A stretch of 64,000 bases of DNA from Plantactinospora soyae. GTDB taxonomy: Bacteria; Actinomycetota; Actinomycetes; Mycobacteriales; Micromonosporaceae. The notes under the pieces are model-generated. The model had not been told where the DNA came from. It worked only from the letters and a program-made list of their open reading frames with translations, and ran no database searches. The position numbers and the translations under genes were made by a program. Every line of letters starts with the position of its first letter. Positions within the stretch are counted from its first letter, which is position 1. The DNA is taken from assembly GCF_014874095.1 (NCBI RefSeq), contig NZ_JADBEB010000001.1, forward strand, positions 2,480,001 to 2,544,000, in the 5' to 3' direction. Of this stretch, positions 34,122-43,754 are shown piece after piece.

Positions 34122-35708
34122 ATGCGAACCAGAACCCACCGCCGCGGCCTGCTGGCCGCAGCCGGCGCCGGCCTGTTGGCCGTCGCGCTCACCGTCGGGG
34201 TGCTGACCAACCCGGCCCAGGCGGCCACCCTGTACTCGGACGACTTCAACGACGGCAACGCCGACGGATGGTCGAAGTCCGGTGGCGACTGGTCGGTGGC
34301 CACCGACGGAACGCCGGCGTACAGGCAGGACAACTCGGGCAGCGAACTCGCCCGAGGCTTCGCCGGGGACACCGGCTGGACCAACTACCAGGTGCAGGCC
34401 AGGGTCAAGCCGTTGTCGTTCAACGGCGCGAACCGGCTGGTCGCGGTCGCGGCCCGAGCCAACAGCTCGACCCGGATGTACCGGCTGGCGCTGGTCAACG
34501 CGAACCGGGCCGAGTTGCAGGCGGTCAACGGCAGCGCGGTCACGGTGATCGGCTCGGCGTCGGTATCGGTGTCGACGGGTAGCTGGTACACCCTGCGCCT
34601 GGAGGCGAACGGCAGCACGATCCGGGGCTTCGTCAACGGCACCCAGGTCGGTTCGGGCAGCAACTCGGCGCAGGGGACCGGGCGGATAGCCCTGGTCACG
34701 GTCTTCGCGAGTGCGGTCTTCGACGACGTCAGCGTGGACACCGTCGGCTCGAACCCGCCCACCACTCCGCCCGGCTCGACCACCGGCCCGCCCAGCCCGA
34801 CCGGAACCGGCACGCCGCCGCCGACCACCGGCCCGACGCTCCCGCCGCAGACCGGACTCGTCGGCTGGGCCACCCAGAACGGCGGCACCTCCGGCGGCGG
34901 CAGCGCCGGCTCGACGACCGTGACCAGCGCCTCGGCGCTGACCAGCGCGCTCGGCTCCAGCAGCGCGGCGGTGATCCGGGTCTCCGGCACCATCTCCTGC
35001 TCCGGCATGCTCCGGGTCCGGTCCAACAAGACCATCCTCGGGGTCGGCTCGAACGCCACCATCTCGGGCTGCGGCTTCACCGTCAACGGCGACCGCAACG
35101 TCATCATCCGCAACCTGAACTTCCGGGGCTGGGACGACGACGCGATCAACGTGGAGACCGGGGCCACCAACATCTGGGTGGACCACAACAGCTTCACCGA
35201 CGGGTACGACGGTGCCGTCGACGTCAAGCGCGGCTCCGACTTCGTGACCATCTCCTGGAACCGGGTGTTCGGCCACGACAAGTCGATGCTGCTCGGGCAC
35301 AGCGACGACAACGCCAGCCAGGATGTCGGGCACCTGCGGGTCAGCTACCACCACAACTGGTTCGACGGCTCCGGTACCCGGCACCCCCGGGTCCGGTTCG
35401 GCAACCCGGTGCACGTCTACAACAACTACTACTACGACAACGAGTACGGCGTCGCCTCCACGATGAACGCCGGGGTCCTGGTCGAGGGGAACTACTTCGA
35501 GAACGTCGACGAGCCGACCCTGGTCGGTTACGCCGGTTCCGACCCGGGCGCGATCGTGCAACGCAGCAACCACTTCGTCGGCTCCGGTTCACCGCAGAGC
35601 GGCGGCGGCAGCGTCTCGGGTATCCCGTACTCGTACCAGCTCGACAACGCCAGCAGCGTCAAGTCCATCGTGACCGGCGGCGCCGGCACCGGCCGCATCG
35701 GCCTCTGA
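34122..35708 (+). CDS. secreted pectate lyase with N-terminal LamG/CBM-like domain
   Basis: A 528-aa secreted enzyme with the same plan as the second pectate lyase: signal peptide to about residue 34 (NPAQA), accessory beta-sandwich domain (36-205, SDDFNDGNADGWS), Pro/Thr/Gly linker (210-245) and PL1 domain (246-528). The PL1 domain contains NIWVDHNSFTDGYDGAVDVK, SMLLGHSDDNASQD and HPRVRFGNPVHVYNNY. I chose ATG 34122 because GGAGG lies six bases upstream; an in-frame start at 34095 adds only a charged leader. The gene is followed at once by a hairpin repeat and then by a strong bidirectional terminator. Confidence 0.94.
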   Translation: MRTRTHRRGLLAAAGAGLLAVALTVGVLTNPAQAATLYSDDFNDGNADGWSKSGGDWSVATDGTPAYRQDNSGSELARGFAGDTGWTNYQVQARVKPLSFNGANRLVAVAARANSSTRMYRLALVNANRAELQAVNGSAVTVIGSASVSVSTGSWYTLRLEANGSTIRGFVNGTQVGSGSNSAQGTGRIALVTVFASAVFDDVSVDTVGSNPPTTPPGSTTGPPSPTGTGTPPPTTGPTLPPQTGLVGWATQNGGTSGGGSAGSTTVTSASALTSALGSSSAAVIRVSGTISCSGMLRVRSNKTILGVGSNATISGCGFTVNGDRNVIIRNLNFRGWDDDAINVETGATNIWVDHNSFTDGYDGAVDVKRGSDFVTISWNRVFGHDKSMLLGHSDDNASQDVGHLRVSYHHNWFDGSGTRHPRVRFGNPVHVYNNYYYDNEYGVASTMNAGVLVEGNYFENVDEPTLVGYAGSDPGAIVQRSNHFVGSGSPQSGGGSVSGIPYSYQLDNASSVKSIVTGGAGTGRIGL

Positions 35709-35767
35709 GTGCAAGGAAGGGCCCCTTCTTATCGCTTTTTGTAGAAGAAGGGGCCCTTCCTAACACC
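35709..35767 (+). repeat. stop-codon-associated hairpin repeat, copy 3
   Basis: A perfect 17-bp stem (35714-35730 with 35745-35761; arm AGGAAGGGCCCCTTCTT) and the 14-base loop ATCGCTTTTTGTAG. It starts right after the pectate lyase stop. Its stem and loop are identical to copy 4, 12 kb away. Confidence 0.95.
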
Positions 35768-35773
35768 GTAGGA

Positions 35774-35824
35774 ACAACGACAGGGCGCCGCCTCCCTCAG
35801 AGGGAGGCGGCGCCCTGTCGTTGT
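35774..35824. terminator. strong bidirectional terminator between convergent genes
   Basis: A perfect 24-bp inverted repeat (35774-35797 with 35801-35824) and a 3-base loop. It separates the plus-strand pectate lyase gene from the minus-strand MsiK-type ATPase gene, whose stop codon lies 4 bases beyond it. It is the strongest hairpin in the window apart from the 30-bp palindrome at 40440. Confidence 0.92.
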
Positions 35825-35827
35825 CTG

Positions 35828-36919
<1,092 letters not shown>

Positions 36920-36922
36920 GGT

Positions 36923-36932
36923 GAAGCGCTTC
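36923..36932. promoter_or_regulatory. palindrome between RBS and start of the ATPase gene
   Basis: GAAGCGCTTC is a perfect 10-bp palindrome lying between the RBS and the ATG of the minus-strand ATPase gene. It has the same AAGCGCT core as the site at 31134-31147. It could be a repressor operator blocking elongation or initiation. Confidence 0.4.
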
Positions 36933-36937
36933 CTTCC

Positions 36938-37243
36938 ACCGGCAGGAACGTGCCGGACGATCCGAGTGAAAGAACGACCGGTGCGATAGCGCACCGGTCC
37001 GTGGAGGGCGCCCGGGCGGCCGCGAGGCAGCACCGGGTTGTCATCCGCGTCACGCCACGGTAAACGTGTTTTTCTCACATGCCAAGGTGGGGACCCGTGG
37101 TTGGGATCTATCTGACGAACATTTCGGGCATCCGGGCACGATCCGCCGCCACGGGCTCCAGGGGCTGTGGACTGTCGGGTTTCGGAATCGGTGCCGGCCG
37201 TGGTAGCAGGGTCCCGGTGGCTATGCTGACCACGAACAATCGC
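36938..37243. other. intergenic region between the ATPase gene and tRNA-Thr
   Basis: About 300 bases without a convincing gene. It must hold the minus-strand promoter of the ATPase gene and the plus-strand promoter of the tRNA. A TTTTTCTCACATG stretch near 37070 is locally AT-rich. I see no further repeats or structured RNA. Confidence 0.5.
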
Positions 37244-37320
37244 GCCCCTGTAGCTCAGTTGGCCAGAGCACTCGCCTTGTAAGCGAGATGTCGCCGGTTC
37301 GAGCCCGGCCGGGGGCTCCA
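37244..37320 (+). tRNA. tRNA-Thr (anticodon TGT)
   Basis: A complete 77-nt cloverleaf. Acceptor stem GCCCCTG pairs with CGGGGGC, with one T-G wobble pair. The anticodon stem CTCGC/GCGAG encloses loop CTTGTAA with anticodon TGT. The T-arm is GCCGG-TTCGAGC-CCGGC. The CCA end is encoded (37318-37320). It reads ACA-type threonine codons, rare in this genome. It is immediately followed by a phage-like cassette, a classic integration neighbourhood, but no duplicated 3' tRNA end was found in the window. Confidence 0.96.
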
Positions 37321-37369
37321 AATACCCCGCGGAGCTGACCGCGACCCAACCCTGACGGTGGGGCGCTGC

Positions 37370-37960
37370 CTACTCCGGTTCGGGTGTCTGGCCGTCGGCG
37401 ACGCAGGCGGCGACCTGTTGCGGGCCCTCGGTCGTCGTCACGGTGAGGACGCGCAGGGTCGTACCGGTCGGGCAGGTCGGGCCGGGTGACCCCGGTTCGC
37501 CCGACGGACCCGGCTCGCCCGGCGGACCGGTCCCGCCCGCAGGGCCCTCCGGTCCGGCGGGACCCTCCGGTCCGGACGCCCCGTCCGCCCCGCTGACACC
37601 CGGTGCACCATCCGCGCCGGTCGCGCCGGGCGGCCCGGGATCACCGTTCCGGCCGTCCCGACCTTCCAGACCGGGTACGCCAGGTGGCCCGGGTGGACCC
37701 TCCGGCCCGGCCGGGCCGCGCAGGTTGGCGGGGTCGACCACACAGTTGCCGCCGAGTTGGCGTACCTGCTGGCAGAGCTGTTCGGCGCCGGAGACGGCGG
37801 TGTCCGCGCGGCGTTGCTCGACGGCGGCCTGTTCGCCCAGGCTCGCCCAGCCCCAGCCGGCCCCGGCGGCGATCAGCGCGGTCGCCGCCACCACGACGAT
37901 GAACCGGCGCCGGATACGTCGGTCCATCCGCTGCCGGAACTGCACGGTCTCATCGTTCAT
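37370..37960 (-). CDS. collagen-like membrane-anchored protein
   Basis: A 196-aa protein. A basic N-terminal tail and one membrane helix (about residues 19-41) are followed by a short helical region with two cysteines, about 27 uninterrupted Gly-X-Y triplets (about 80-160) rich in GPP/GEP/GPA, and a small cysteine-containing C-terminal tail. Such collagen-like tracts trimerise into rod-like fibres and are common in phage structural proteins and bacterial surface proteins. ATG overlaps the stop of the upstream coiled-coil gene (ATGA). It is the last gene of a three-gene cassette. Confidence 0.8.
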   Translation of the reverse strand: MNDETVQFRQRMDRRIRRRFIVVVAATALIAAGAGWGWASLGEQAAVEQRRADTAVSGAEQLCQQVRQLGGNCVVDPANLRGPAGPEGPPGPPGVPGLEGRDGRNGDPGPPGATGADGAPGVSGADGASGPEGPAGPEGPAGGTGPPGEPGPSGEPGSPGPTCPTGTTLRVLTVTTTEGPQQVAACVADGQTPEPE

Positions 37961-38265
37961 GTCGTACCGTCCGCGCGGTGCCGGGCCAGTTCGCGTTCGA
38001 TGAGGGCGAGCCGGTCCTCGACGGCGCGCCGGGCGGTCCGGGCCTCGTCGACGGCCTGTTGCAGTCCTTCGGCCCGCTGCTCGGCGGCATCCGTCCGACG
38101 TGCCGCGTCGTCCGCGCGCCTCTCGGCGCGGTCGATCGCCTCCTGGTACTCCTTGCGATCGGCGCGGTTGGCGTTGAGCAGGTACGCCACGACAGTGACG
38201 AGCAGGCTGCCGACCCCGACCGCGCCGAACCCGCCGGCCGGCAGGAAATTTGCCAGTTCGCCCAC
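37957..38265 (-). CDS. small membrane coiled-coil protein (DUF2746/holin-like in shape)
   Basis: A 102-aa protein with one N-terminal hydrophobic helix (about 12-30) followed by a long charged heptad-type helix (about 33-98, rich in A/E/R). This membrane anchor plus coiled-coil layout is seen in small phage proteins encoded next to endolysins. It starts 3 bases after the peptidase-like gene and overlaps the collagen-like gene by 4 bases. The function is inferred only from shape and position. Confidence 0.72.
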   Translation of the reverse strand: MGELANFLPAGGFGAVGVGSLLVTVVAYLLNANRADRKEYQEAIDRAERRADDAARRTDAAEQRAEGLQQAVDEARTARRAVEDRLALIERELARHRADGTT

Positions 38266-38268
38266 ACG

Positions 38269-39093
38269 TCAGCTCGCCGGAGCGCCCAGTTTCGCCGCCA
38301 ACTCCGCCGCACGGTCACCGAACGCGGTCCTGAGTGCTGCGGCGACGCTGTCCATGTCCCGGGTGCCGAGCCCGGCCAGAACGCCGTCGACGATGGCCCG
38401 CTCGTCGGTGGGGTCCCGACCGACGGCGTCGAGCAGGCTGGCCTGGTTGGCCGTCAACTGCTGTACCCGGGCGAGCAGTTGCTGGATGCCGGTGTCGGCC
38501 ATCACCTTGGTCTTCGTTCGCGTTGCGATCTTGTCAATGGTCGCGTCGTCCACGTCTTCCTCCTCAGGGTCTCCGAGCGCGATCGCCAGGATCCGCTCCA
38601 TCAGGTGCTTGTTGGCGCAGTGTCGCCGGTCGAGGGTCAGATGCCAGTGCCAGAGATGGCTGGAATCGCTGCTCGCGACCCGGTTGCGTACGTTGTCCCA
38701 GCCGTCGACGACCTTGTTTCCGTCGATGTTGCCGTAGAACTCGCGTACGTCTTCGAGTTGGCCGGCGCGCATGGCGGCGTAGATCCGCTTGCACTGGGCG
38801 ATCATCTGGTTGGTCGAGCCCGGCGTGAAGTCGACCCCGGCGATGTGTCGCTGCTGGACGGCGGTCAGTCCGGACTGCACGGTGTACGTCCGGGACGTCG
38901 CGTACCGGGACTTGAGGATCCACTCCTGCGAGCGGTGGGCGCCGCGCACATGGTTGTTGTCGCCCTTGTTGCCGAAGGCTCCGCGTGGGCGCTTGGTACG
39001 GCGGCACAGTTCGTCGCCGAGCCAGTCGAGTTCCGGGGTCAGGATCTCGCGGCTCCACCACGATTCAGCCTGTAGCTGGGCATAGGTCGGCAT
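38269..39093 (-). CDS. M15-like peptidase/endolysin-like protein
   Basis: A 274-aa protein. The N-terminal 175 residues contain histidine/aspartate clusters spaced like a zinc D,D-/L,D-peptidase of the M15 type: [10 protein letters not shown], then HIAGVDFTP, then [10 protein letters not shown]. The remainder is helical. There is no signal peptide, as in many phage endolysins. Of two adjacent ATGs (39096, 39093) the second has the better distance from AGGGGG. It heads a tight operon with a membrane coiled-coil and a collagen-like gene beside tRNA-Thr. Assignment is from motif pattern; an actinobacterial self-lysis or wall-remodelling role is equally possible. Confidence 0.68.
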   Translation of the reverse strand: MPTYAQLQAESWWSREILTPELDWLGDELCRRTKRPRGAFGNKGDNNHVRGAHRSQEWILKSRYATSRTYTVQSGLTAVQQRHIAGVDFTPGSTNQMIAQCKRIYAAMRAGQLEDVREFYGNIDGNKVVDGWDNVRNRVASSDSSHLWHWHLTLDRRHCANKHLMERILAIALGDPEEEDVDDATIDKIATRTKTKVMADTGIQQLLARVQQLTANQASLLDAVGRDPTDERAIVDGVLAGLGTRDMDSVAAALRTAFGDRAAELAAKLGAPAS

Positions 39094-39224
39094 CATTCCC
39101 CCTATAGCTGAATAGGTTTATAAATCGGGCGAGCCAGACCCAGCATTGATATTCGTCTGATTAACTGGCATCAGGGGAAAATCGTCGGAAACCCGACAGT
39201 CGGCGCGCTGCCCCGAACAGCCGG

Positions 39225-39257
39225 CGGCCCCGCTCGACACGAGGTCGGGCGGGGCCG
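39225..39257 (-). terminator. hairpin terminator of the secreted-protein gene
   Basis: A 14-bp stem with one T-G wobble (39225-39238 with 39244-39257) and a 5-base loop, 34 bases beyond the stop of the minus-strand gene at 39291. The stretch at 39097-39180, between it and the peptidase gene, is unusually AT-rich for this window. Confidence 0.75.
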
Positions 39258-39290
39258 TCCGGGGTTGGTGACCGGTCAGGGCCGAAGGTG

Positions 39291-40265
39291 TCAGACCGGC
39301 TCGGGGATGCGGACCAGGAACCTGGAGAGGTTGTCCGAGTAGTCGTCCTCATCCACGACCGCATGCTGCCACGACGCGCTGACCATGGCGGTGGCCTCGT
39401 ACAGGCCCGGAGCGGCGTCCGCTGCGGCCGAGAAGATCAGGCCGAAGGTGCGGGACTCGCCCTCCATGAACTTGCGGCCCGGCACCGGACAACCGCGCGA
39501 GCAGGGGACCTCGGCCGGGTCGGTGTCGATGAGGATGGCCCGGTCCTCCGCCACGTAGGTGTCGAGATCGAGGGAGCCGTGCGCGGCGTCGCCACCGTAC
39601 GCAACGGTGGCCTCGATCCGTCCGGTGTACCGGCCGTTCGGACCCATGGTAAGGGTCACCTCGTCGGCGACCACGATGGACGACTTCGCCTTGGTGTCCT
39701 GCCGGTACGGCCGCGGGTCACGCAGCGATCCATCGGTCGACCGGAACAGCGTCTCGAACGGCTTGAACTTGCTCAGCGGCGCGTTCAGGGCGTAGTCGTC
39801 CGAGATGGCGATCCGACCGCCGGCCGCCGTCATCGGGAACGACTTCGTCGCGGTGGGCACCGCGAAGGCGATCGAGAAGGTCAGGCTCCCGCCCGGCGCG
39901 ATCTGGCTGAGGAAGCAGCCGAACGTCTCCCGGTGTCCCGAGTAGCCGACCTCGGTCTGGCAGAACTGCTCCGGCGAGGTCGGCAGGATCGCCGATCCGG
40001 CGACGGGCTCCCGGAACAGCAACCGGAAGTTGCCGGCGTCCGTGCCCTGGTTCCGGACCGTGACCTGAAGGCTGCCCTGGTATCCGCGCTCGGTCGGTTC
40101 GAGCACCAGGCGGCCGAAGGAGGCCGACGCGTCGCCCTGCGTGACCTTGACGGTGGCGGGTGCCGGCGCGGCCGACGCGGCCACGGCGGGGGCCATGATG
40201 CCGAGGGTCATCGCGATCGTGCCGGTGGCGGCGAGCGCAACCCGTCGGCGAGAAGTCTTGAGCAT
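39291..40265 (-). CDS. secreted protein of unknown function
   Basis: A 324-aa protein with a clear signal peptide (TSRRRVALAATGTIAMTLGIM..., cleaved near residue 35 after ASA). The mature part alternates beta-strand patterns with repeated phrases such as LQVTVRNQGTDAGNFRL and EATVAYGGDA, suggesting two or three Ig-like/CARDB-like sandwich domains. It has two cysteine pairs, one in VPCSRGCPVPG. No enzymatic motif was seen. I chose the ATG at 40265 because GGGAGG lies six bases upstream; an ATG six bases earlier touches the RBS. It is monocistronic with its own terminator. Confidence 0.75.
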   Translation of the reverse strand: MLKTSRRRVALAATGTIAMTLGIMAPAVAASAAPAPATVKVTQGDASASFGRLVLEPTERGYQGSLQVTVRNQGTDAGNFRLLFREPVAGSAILPTSPEQFCQTEVGYSGHRETFGCFLSQIAPGGSLTFSIAFAVPTATKSFPMTAAGGRIAISDDYALNAPLSKFKPFETLFRSTDGSLRDPRPYRQDTKAKSSIVVADEVTLTMGPNGRYTGRIEATVAYGGDAAHGSLDLDTYVAEDRAILIDTDPAEVPCSRGCPVPGRKFMEGESRTFGLIFSAAADAAPGLYEATAMVSASWQHAVVDEDDYSDNLSRFLVRIPEPV

Positions 40266-40439
40266 TTCCATCCTCCCGTTGTCGGCTCCGTTTGGAGCAC
40301 GTCGGTAACACCTGCGGGATAGGGAAAGGGTTTCAGAGATTCGGTGTCGCCAATCGAACAGATGACCTTGAAACCAAACACCCTTCTCAAACGTTGGCCG
40401 GAGCCGGGCCGGGCCGATACCTGTCTCCACACAACGAAA

Positions 40440-40469
40440 CCGCCCCCGCCGGATATCCGGCGGGGGCGG
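40440..40469. terminator. perfect 30-bp palindrome, likely terminator
   Basis: A fully self-complementary 30-base palindrome centred on GGATATCC (left half CCGCCCCCGCCGGAT). It lies 11 bases beyond the stop of the minus-strand gene at 40481. With no unpaired loop it can extrude as a cruciform or end transcription from the sigma-factor operon. Confidence 0.78.
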
Positions 40470-40480
40470 CGCTGTCGAGG

Positions 40481-41704
40481 TCAGGAGCCGGCGACGGCCT
40501 GGATCGTCGTCTGGTTGCCGGAGTTCGGCAGGAGGACCTTGGTGTCGTGCTCGGCGGCGATGTCGGCGCGTACCGTCACCGTCCTGGCCGGACCAGTGTC
40601 GGTGGTGAGGAACCCGAAGGCGATGCTGCGGCGTTCACCGGGACCGAGGGGCCGGGTGATGCAGACCATCCGGTCCGGGTAGCCGTAGGCGGTCGGGCAG
40701 CCGGACCAGATGGCGTGTTCGGCGGTGTCCTTGCCATTGTCGACGAACGTGATGGCCGGGAACCCGACGGTCGCGTCGGTCGGGTTGACGATCGTCACCG
40801 TGCTGGCGGCGCGTCGCACGCCGTCCTCGTTCGCCGCCCCGTACACCAGGTCGGTGGCGGTGAGGGTGAGCCGGCCTACCGTTCTCGCCGGTGGCGCCGT
40901 GGTCGGGGTGCCCTTCGTCGTACTCGGGAAGTTGGTGGGCCCGGCGGTCTGGCGGAACCGTCCGTCACTCCACGAATAGCTCCGCCACTGTGTCTGCGCC
41001 GGGTTGGCGCCACAGCACTGGTCGGCCACCCGGACCCGGACCGCACCACCTTCGACCCGGAACTCCCGCAGGTCGGCGGCTCCCGGGCCGGTCCGGGTCA
41101 CCTGACCCAGGACGACGATCCGGCCGGTGGTGTCGCGGTCGAAGGCGACGATCTGCCTCGGCCAGTCGATACTGGACCGGCATTCCAGTCGGGCCAGCGT
41201 CTCCACCGTGCCATCGGAGTCCACGTCCCCGTGAGCCAGGTCGAGCAGGGCCGGCACCTCCTCGTTGACCGGGCCGGAGCGGAGCCGGACCGCCGACCCG
41301 CCGCACACGCTGGACGCACTCTGTGGCCAGTCCGGCAGGTCGAAGGCGGTGCCGAGGAGTTCCTCCCGGGTGAGCCGGCCGTCCTTCGCCACGGGCGTAC
41401 CGGTCGGGGTCGACGAGACGGTCGGCGAGACCGAGGAGGTCGGTGCGAGCGACGGCGGCGGAACGACGTTTCCGGTCGGCGGTGCCTCGCGGTCCATCAG
41501 CAGGCCGTAGCCGGCCACCGGCAGGGCGAGGGCCGCCACCGCGACCACCGACATCACCACGGCGGTCCGCTGACGGCGCCGCCGCACGGTGTACCGGACC
41601 GCGTCGGGACCGACCGGGTGTACGTCGGACAGCAGTCGTTCCCGAAGGGCGCTGAACTCGGCGTCCAGTAGGTCCGGCTGCTCGACGCTGTTGTCCAGGT
41701 TCAC
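40481..41704 (-). CDS. membrane protein partner of the upstream ECF sigma factor (anti-sigma-like)
   Basis: A 407-aa single-pass membrane protein. A short cytoplasmic head (1-46, ending RRRRQR) and a membrane helix (about 47-70) precede a Pro/Ser/Thr-rich spacer and a large extracellular beta-rich domain. That domain includes a DVDSDGT calcium-loop-like motif and several cysteines (SSVCGG, DQCCGA). GTG 41704 overlaps the sigma-factor stop (GTGA) and has GGAGGT upstream, so the two are co-translated. The layout suggests an anti-sigma or signal-sensing partner, but no zinc-binding anti-sigma motif is visible, so this is contextual. Confidence 0.75.
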   Translation of the reverse strand: MNLDNSVEQPDLLDAEFSALRERLLSDVHPVGPDAVRYTVRRRRQRTAVVMSVVAVAALALPVAGYGLLMDREAPPTGNVVPPPSLAPTSSVSPTVSSTPTGTPVAKDGRLTREELLGTAFDLPDWPQSASSVCGGSAVRLRSGPVNEEVPALLDLAHGDVDSDGTVETLARLECRSSIDWPRQIVAFDRDTTGRIVVLGQVTRTGPGAADLREFRVEGGAVRVRVADQCCGANPAQTQWRSYSWSDGRFRQTAGPTNFPSTTKGTPTTAPPARTVGRLTLTATDLVYGAANEDGVRRAASTVTIVNPTDATVGFPAITFVDNGKDTAEHAIWSGCPTAYGYPDRMVCITRPLGPGERRSIAFGFLTTDTGPARTVTVRADIAAEHDTKVLLPNSGNQTTIQAVAGS

Positions 41705-42255
41705 GCCGCACCTCCTTGCTTCTCGGACAGCTGGGCGGCCAGCGCGGCGCGGGCGCGATGCAGCCAGGACTTGATGGTGCCCTCCGGGACCCCTTCCTGC
41801 CGGGCCACCTCCGGCACCGTCAGGTCCGCCAGGTAGTGCAGCACCACCGCCCGACGCTGGTTGGCCGGCAGCCCCGCCAACGCGGCGGTCAGCGCCACCC
41901 GGTCGGGACTCGGGCCAGGGGAGTGCTCCTCACGCTGCCGGGCGAGAAAGAGCTGGGCGGTACGCAACCGTCGCCACCGGCTGGTGGCGAGGTTCCAGGC
42001 GACCCGGCGGACCCAGGCGAGTGGATCGTCGTACCGGCAGATCCGGGACCAGCGGGCGAACGCGCGGCAGAAGGCTTCCTGGACCAGATCCTGCGCCTGG
42101 CCCAGGTCGCCGCTGTAGGCGGCGAGCTGCACGGTCAACGAACGGTAGTGCGCGTGGTAGAACTCGTCGAAACTGAGGCCGGCGTCGACGGCCGGCGCGG
42201 ACGACACGACGCTGCCGACGGCCGGCGGCTCGTCGACTCTTTCCGCTACCCCCAC
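41701..42255 (-). CDS. ECF-type RNA polymerase sigma factor (SigE-family)
   Basis: A 184-aa group 4 sigma factor. Region 2 spans about residues 27-90 (SFDEFYHAHYRSLTVQLAAY, LVQEAFCRAFARW, DPLAWVRRVAWN). Region 4 spans about 115-175 (LPANQRRAVVLHYLADLTVPEVARQEGVPEGTIKSWLHRARAAL) with the -35-binding helix-turn-helix. It directs polymerase to specific promoters in response to a stress or envelope signal, probably under control of the co-encoded membrane protein. The regulon is unknown. Confidence 0.93.
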   Translation of the reverse strand: MGVAERVDEPPAVGSVVSSAPAVDAGLSFDEFYHAHYRSLTVQLAAYSGDLGQAQDLVQEAFCRAFARWSRICRYDDPLAWVRRVAWNLATSRWRRLRTAQLFLARQREEHSPGPSPDRVALTAALAGLPANQRRAVVLHYLADLTVPEVARQEGVPEGTIKSWLHRARAALAAQLSEKQGGAA

Positions 42256-42481
42256 AGATCCTCCCCGCTGCCGTCGCGGAAGAGACCGCGACCGGGGTTA
42301 CACGCATCGGGCGGGGCAACGGTTGCGGCAGATTTCGAATATTTTTCCGGGTTCTCGGCCGAGGCGTAACGGGCCCGCCGGCACCGGCCCGCCCGGCAGG
42401 TGGTCGGGTTTCGTCGTAGGCCACGACGCGACCGTCCGGACGCATACCATCGATGCCGGTGCCAACGGGCAGAGGAGCGCT

Positions 42482-43681
42482 GTGACCAGGTACGTCGTCG
42501 TGGGTGGCGGGATCCTCGGCCTGGCGGTCGCACACCGCCTCCGGACCGATCGGCCCGGTGCCGAGGTGACGGTACTGGAGAAGGAAGCGGGTTGGGCCGC
42601 CCACCAGACCGGACACAACTCCGGGGTGATCCATGCCGGGGTCTACTACCGACCGGGCAGTCTCAAAGCGACTCTCTGCCGGGCCGGCAGCGTCTCGATG
42701 GCCCGGTTCTGCGCCGAGCAGGGGCTGCCGTACGAGATCTGCGGAAAGCTGATCGTCGCGGTCGAGGCGGACGAACTGCCCCGACTGCACGCCCTGCACG
42801 AACGGGCCGTCGCCAACGGGCTCCCGGTCAGCCTGATCGGTGCGATCGAGGCGGCCGAGTACGAGCCGAACGTCACGGCGGTGGCCGCCCTGCGGGTCGA
42901 CTCGACCGGGATCGTCGACTTCGGCGCGGTCTGTCGCCGGCTCGCCGAGTTGCTCGCCGAGAGCGGTGCCGAGCTGCGGCTGAACACCAGGGTCACCGGG
43001 ATCCGGGCCTGGCGCGGCGGCGTACTGGTCAGCACGAGCGCGGGCGAGGTGACCGGCGACGTACTGGTCAACTGCGCCGGGCTGCACGCCGACCGGATCG
43101 CCCGACTGGCCGGGGTCGACCCGCCGGCCAGGATCGTGCCGTTCCGGGGCGAGTACTACGAACTGGTCCCCGGCCGGCGGGACCTGGTACGCGGGCTGAT
43201 CTATCCGGTACCCGACCCGCAGTTCCCGTTCCTCGGCGTACACCTGACCCGGATGATCGACGGGAGCGTGCACGCCGGGCCGAACGCCGTACTCGCCACC
43301 GCCCGCGAGGGCTACTCCTGGCGCCGGTTCGACCCGCGCGACGTCTGGGAGCAGGCCAGCTACCCGGGGCTGTGGGCGCTGGCCCGCCGGCACTACCGGT
43401 ACGGGTTGACCGAGGTGACCCGGTCGCTGTCCCGGAGGCGGTTCGCGGCCAGCCTGGCCCGGCTCGTACCCGAACTGACCGAGGCGGACATCGTGCCCGC
43501 CGGTGCCGGGGTACGCGCCCAGGCGATCCGCCCGGACGGCGGGCTGGTGGACGACTTCCTGCTCGTCGAGGCGGATCGGCAGGTGCACGTGCTGAACGCA
43601 CCGTCCCCGGCCGCGACCAGCTCGTTCGAGATCGCCCGGTACATCGTCGACCGGTTGCCCGCCGACGGCTCGCCGAGATGA
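42482..43681 (+). CDS. lhgO: L-2-hydroxyglutarate oxidase
   Basis: A 399-aa FAD-dependent oxidase/dehydrogenase of the DAO family, expected to oxidise L-2-hydroxyglutarate to 2-oxoglutarate. The N-terminal FAD loop reads YVVVGGGILGLAVAHRL. The family-specific AHQTGHNSGVIHAGVYY segment (about residues 40-57), PFRGEYYELV, GVHLTRMIDG and the C-terminal NAPSPAATSSFEIA match LhgO well. I chose GTG 42482; the frame is open further upstream but an AGAGGAG lies just before this start. It is divergent from the sigma operon. Confidence 0.92.
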   Translation: MTRYVVVGGGILGLAVAHRLRTDRPGAEVTVLEKEAGWAAHQTGHNSGVIHAGVYYRPGSLKATLCRAGSVSMARFCAEQGLPYEICGKLIVAVEADELPRLHALHERAVANGLPVSLIGAIEAAEYEPNVTAVAALRVDSTGIVDFGAVCRRLAELLAESGAELRLNTRVTGIRAWRGGVLVSTSAGEVTGDVLVNCAGLHADRIARLAGVDPPARIVPFRGEYYELVPGRRDLVRGLIYPVPDPQFPFLGVHLTRMIDGSVHAGPNAVLATAREGYSWRRFDPRDVWEQASYPGLWALARRHYRYGLTEVTRSLSRRRFAASLARLVPELTEADIVPAGAGVRAQAIRPDGGLVDDFLLVEADRQVHVLNAPSPAATSSFEIARYIVDRLPADGSPR

Positions 43682-43754
43682 CGCGGGCATCGGTCACCCT
43701 CGTCATCACATTGGGTGATACCGGTCGTCGGTGTTCGGCGGCCAGACTGGCCGG

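Noticed and set aside
32124-35573. A 1149-codon open frame antisense to the pectate lyase genes
   Set aside because: It mirrors the codon periodicity of the real genes, is rich in V/D/G/R with no recognisable domain, and spans two genes and their terminators.
37244-37960. tRNA-Thr considered as an integration (att) site of a genomic island
   Set aside because: No second copy of the tRNA 3' end and no integrase gene were found in the window. Kept only as context for the lysis-like cassette.
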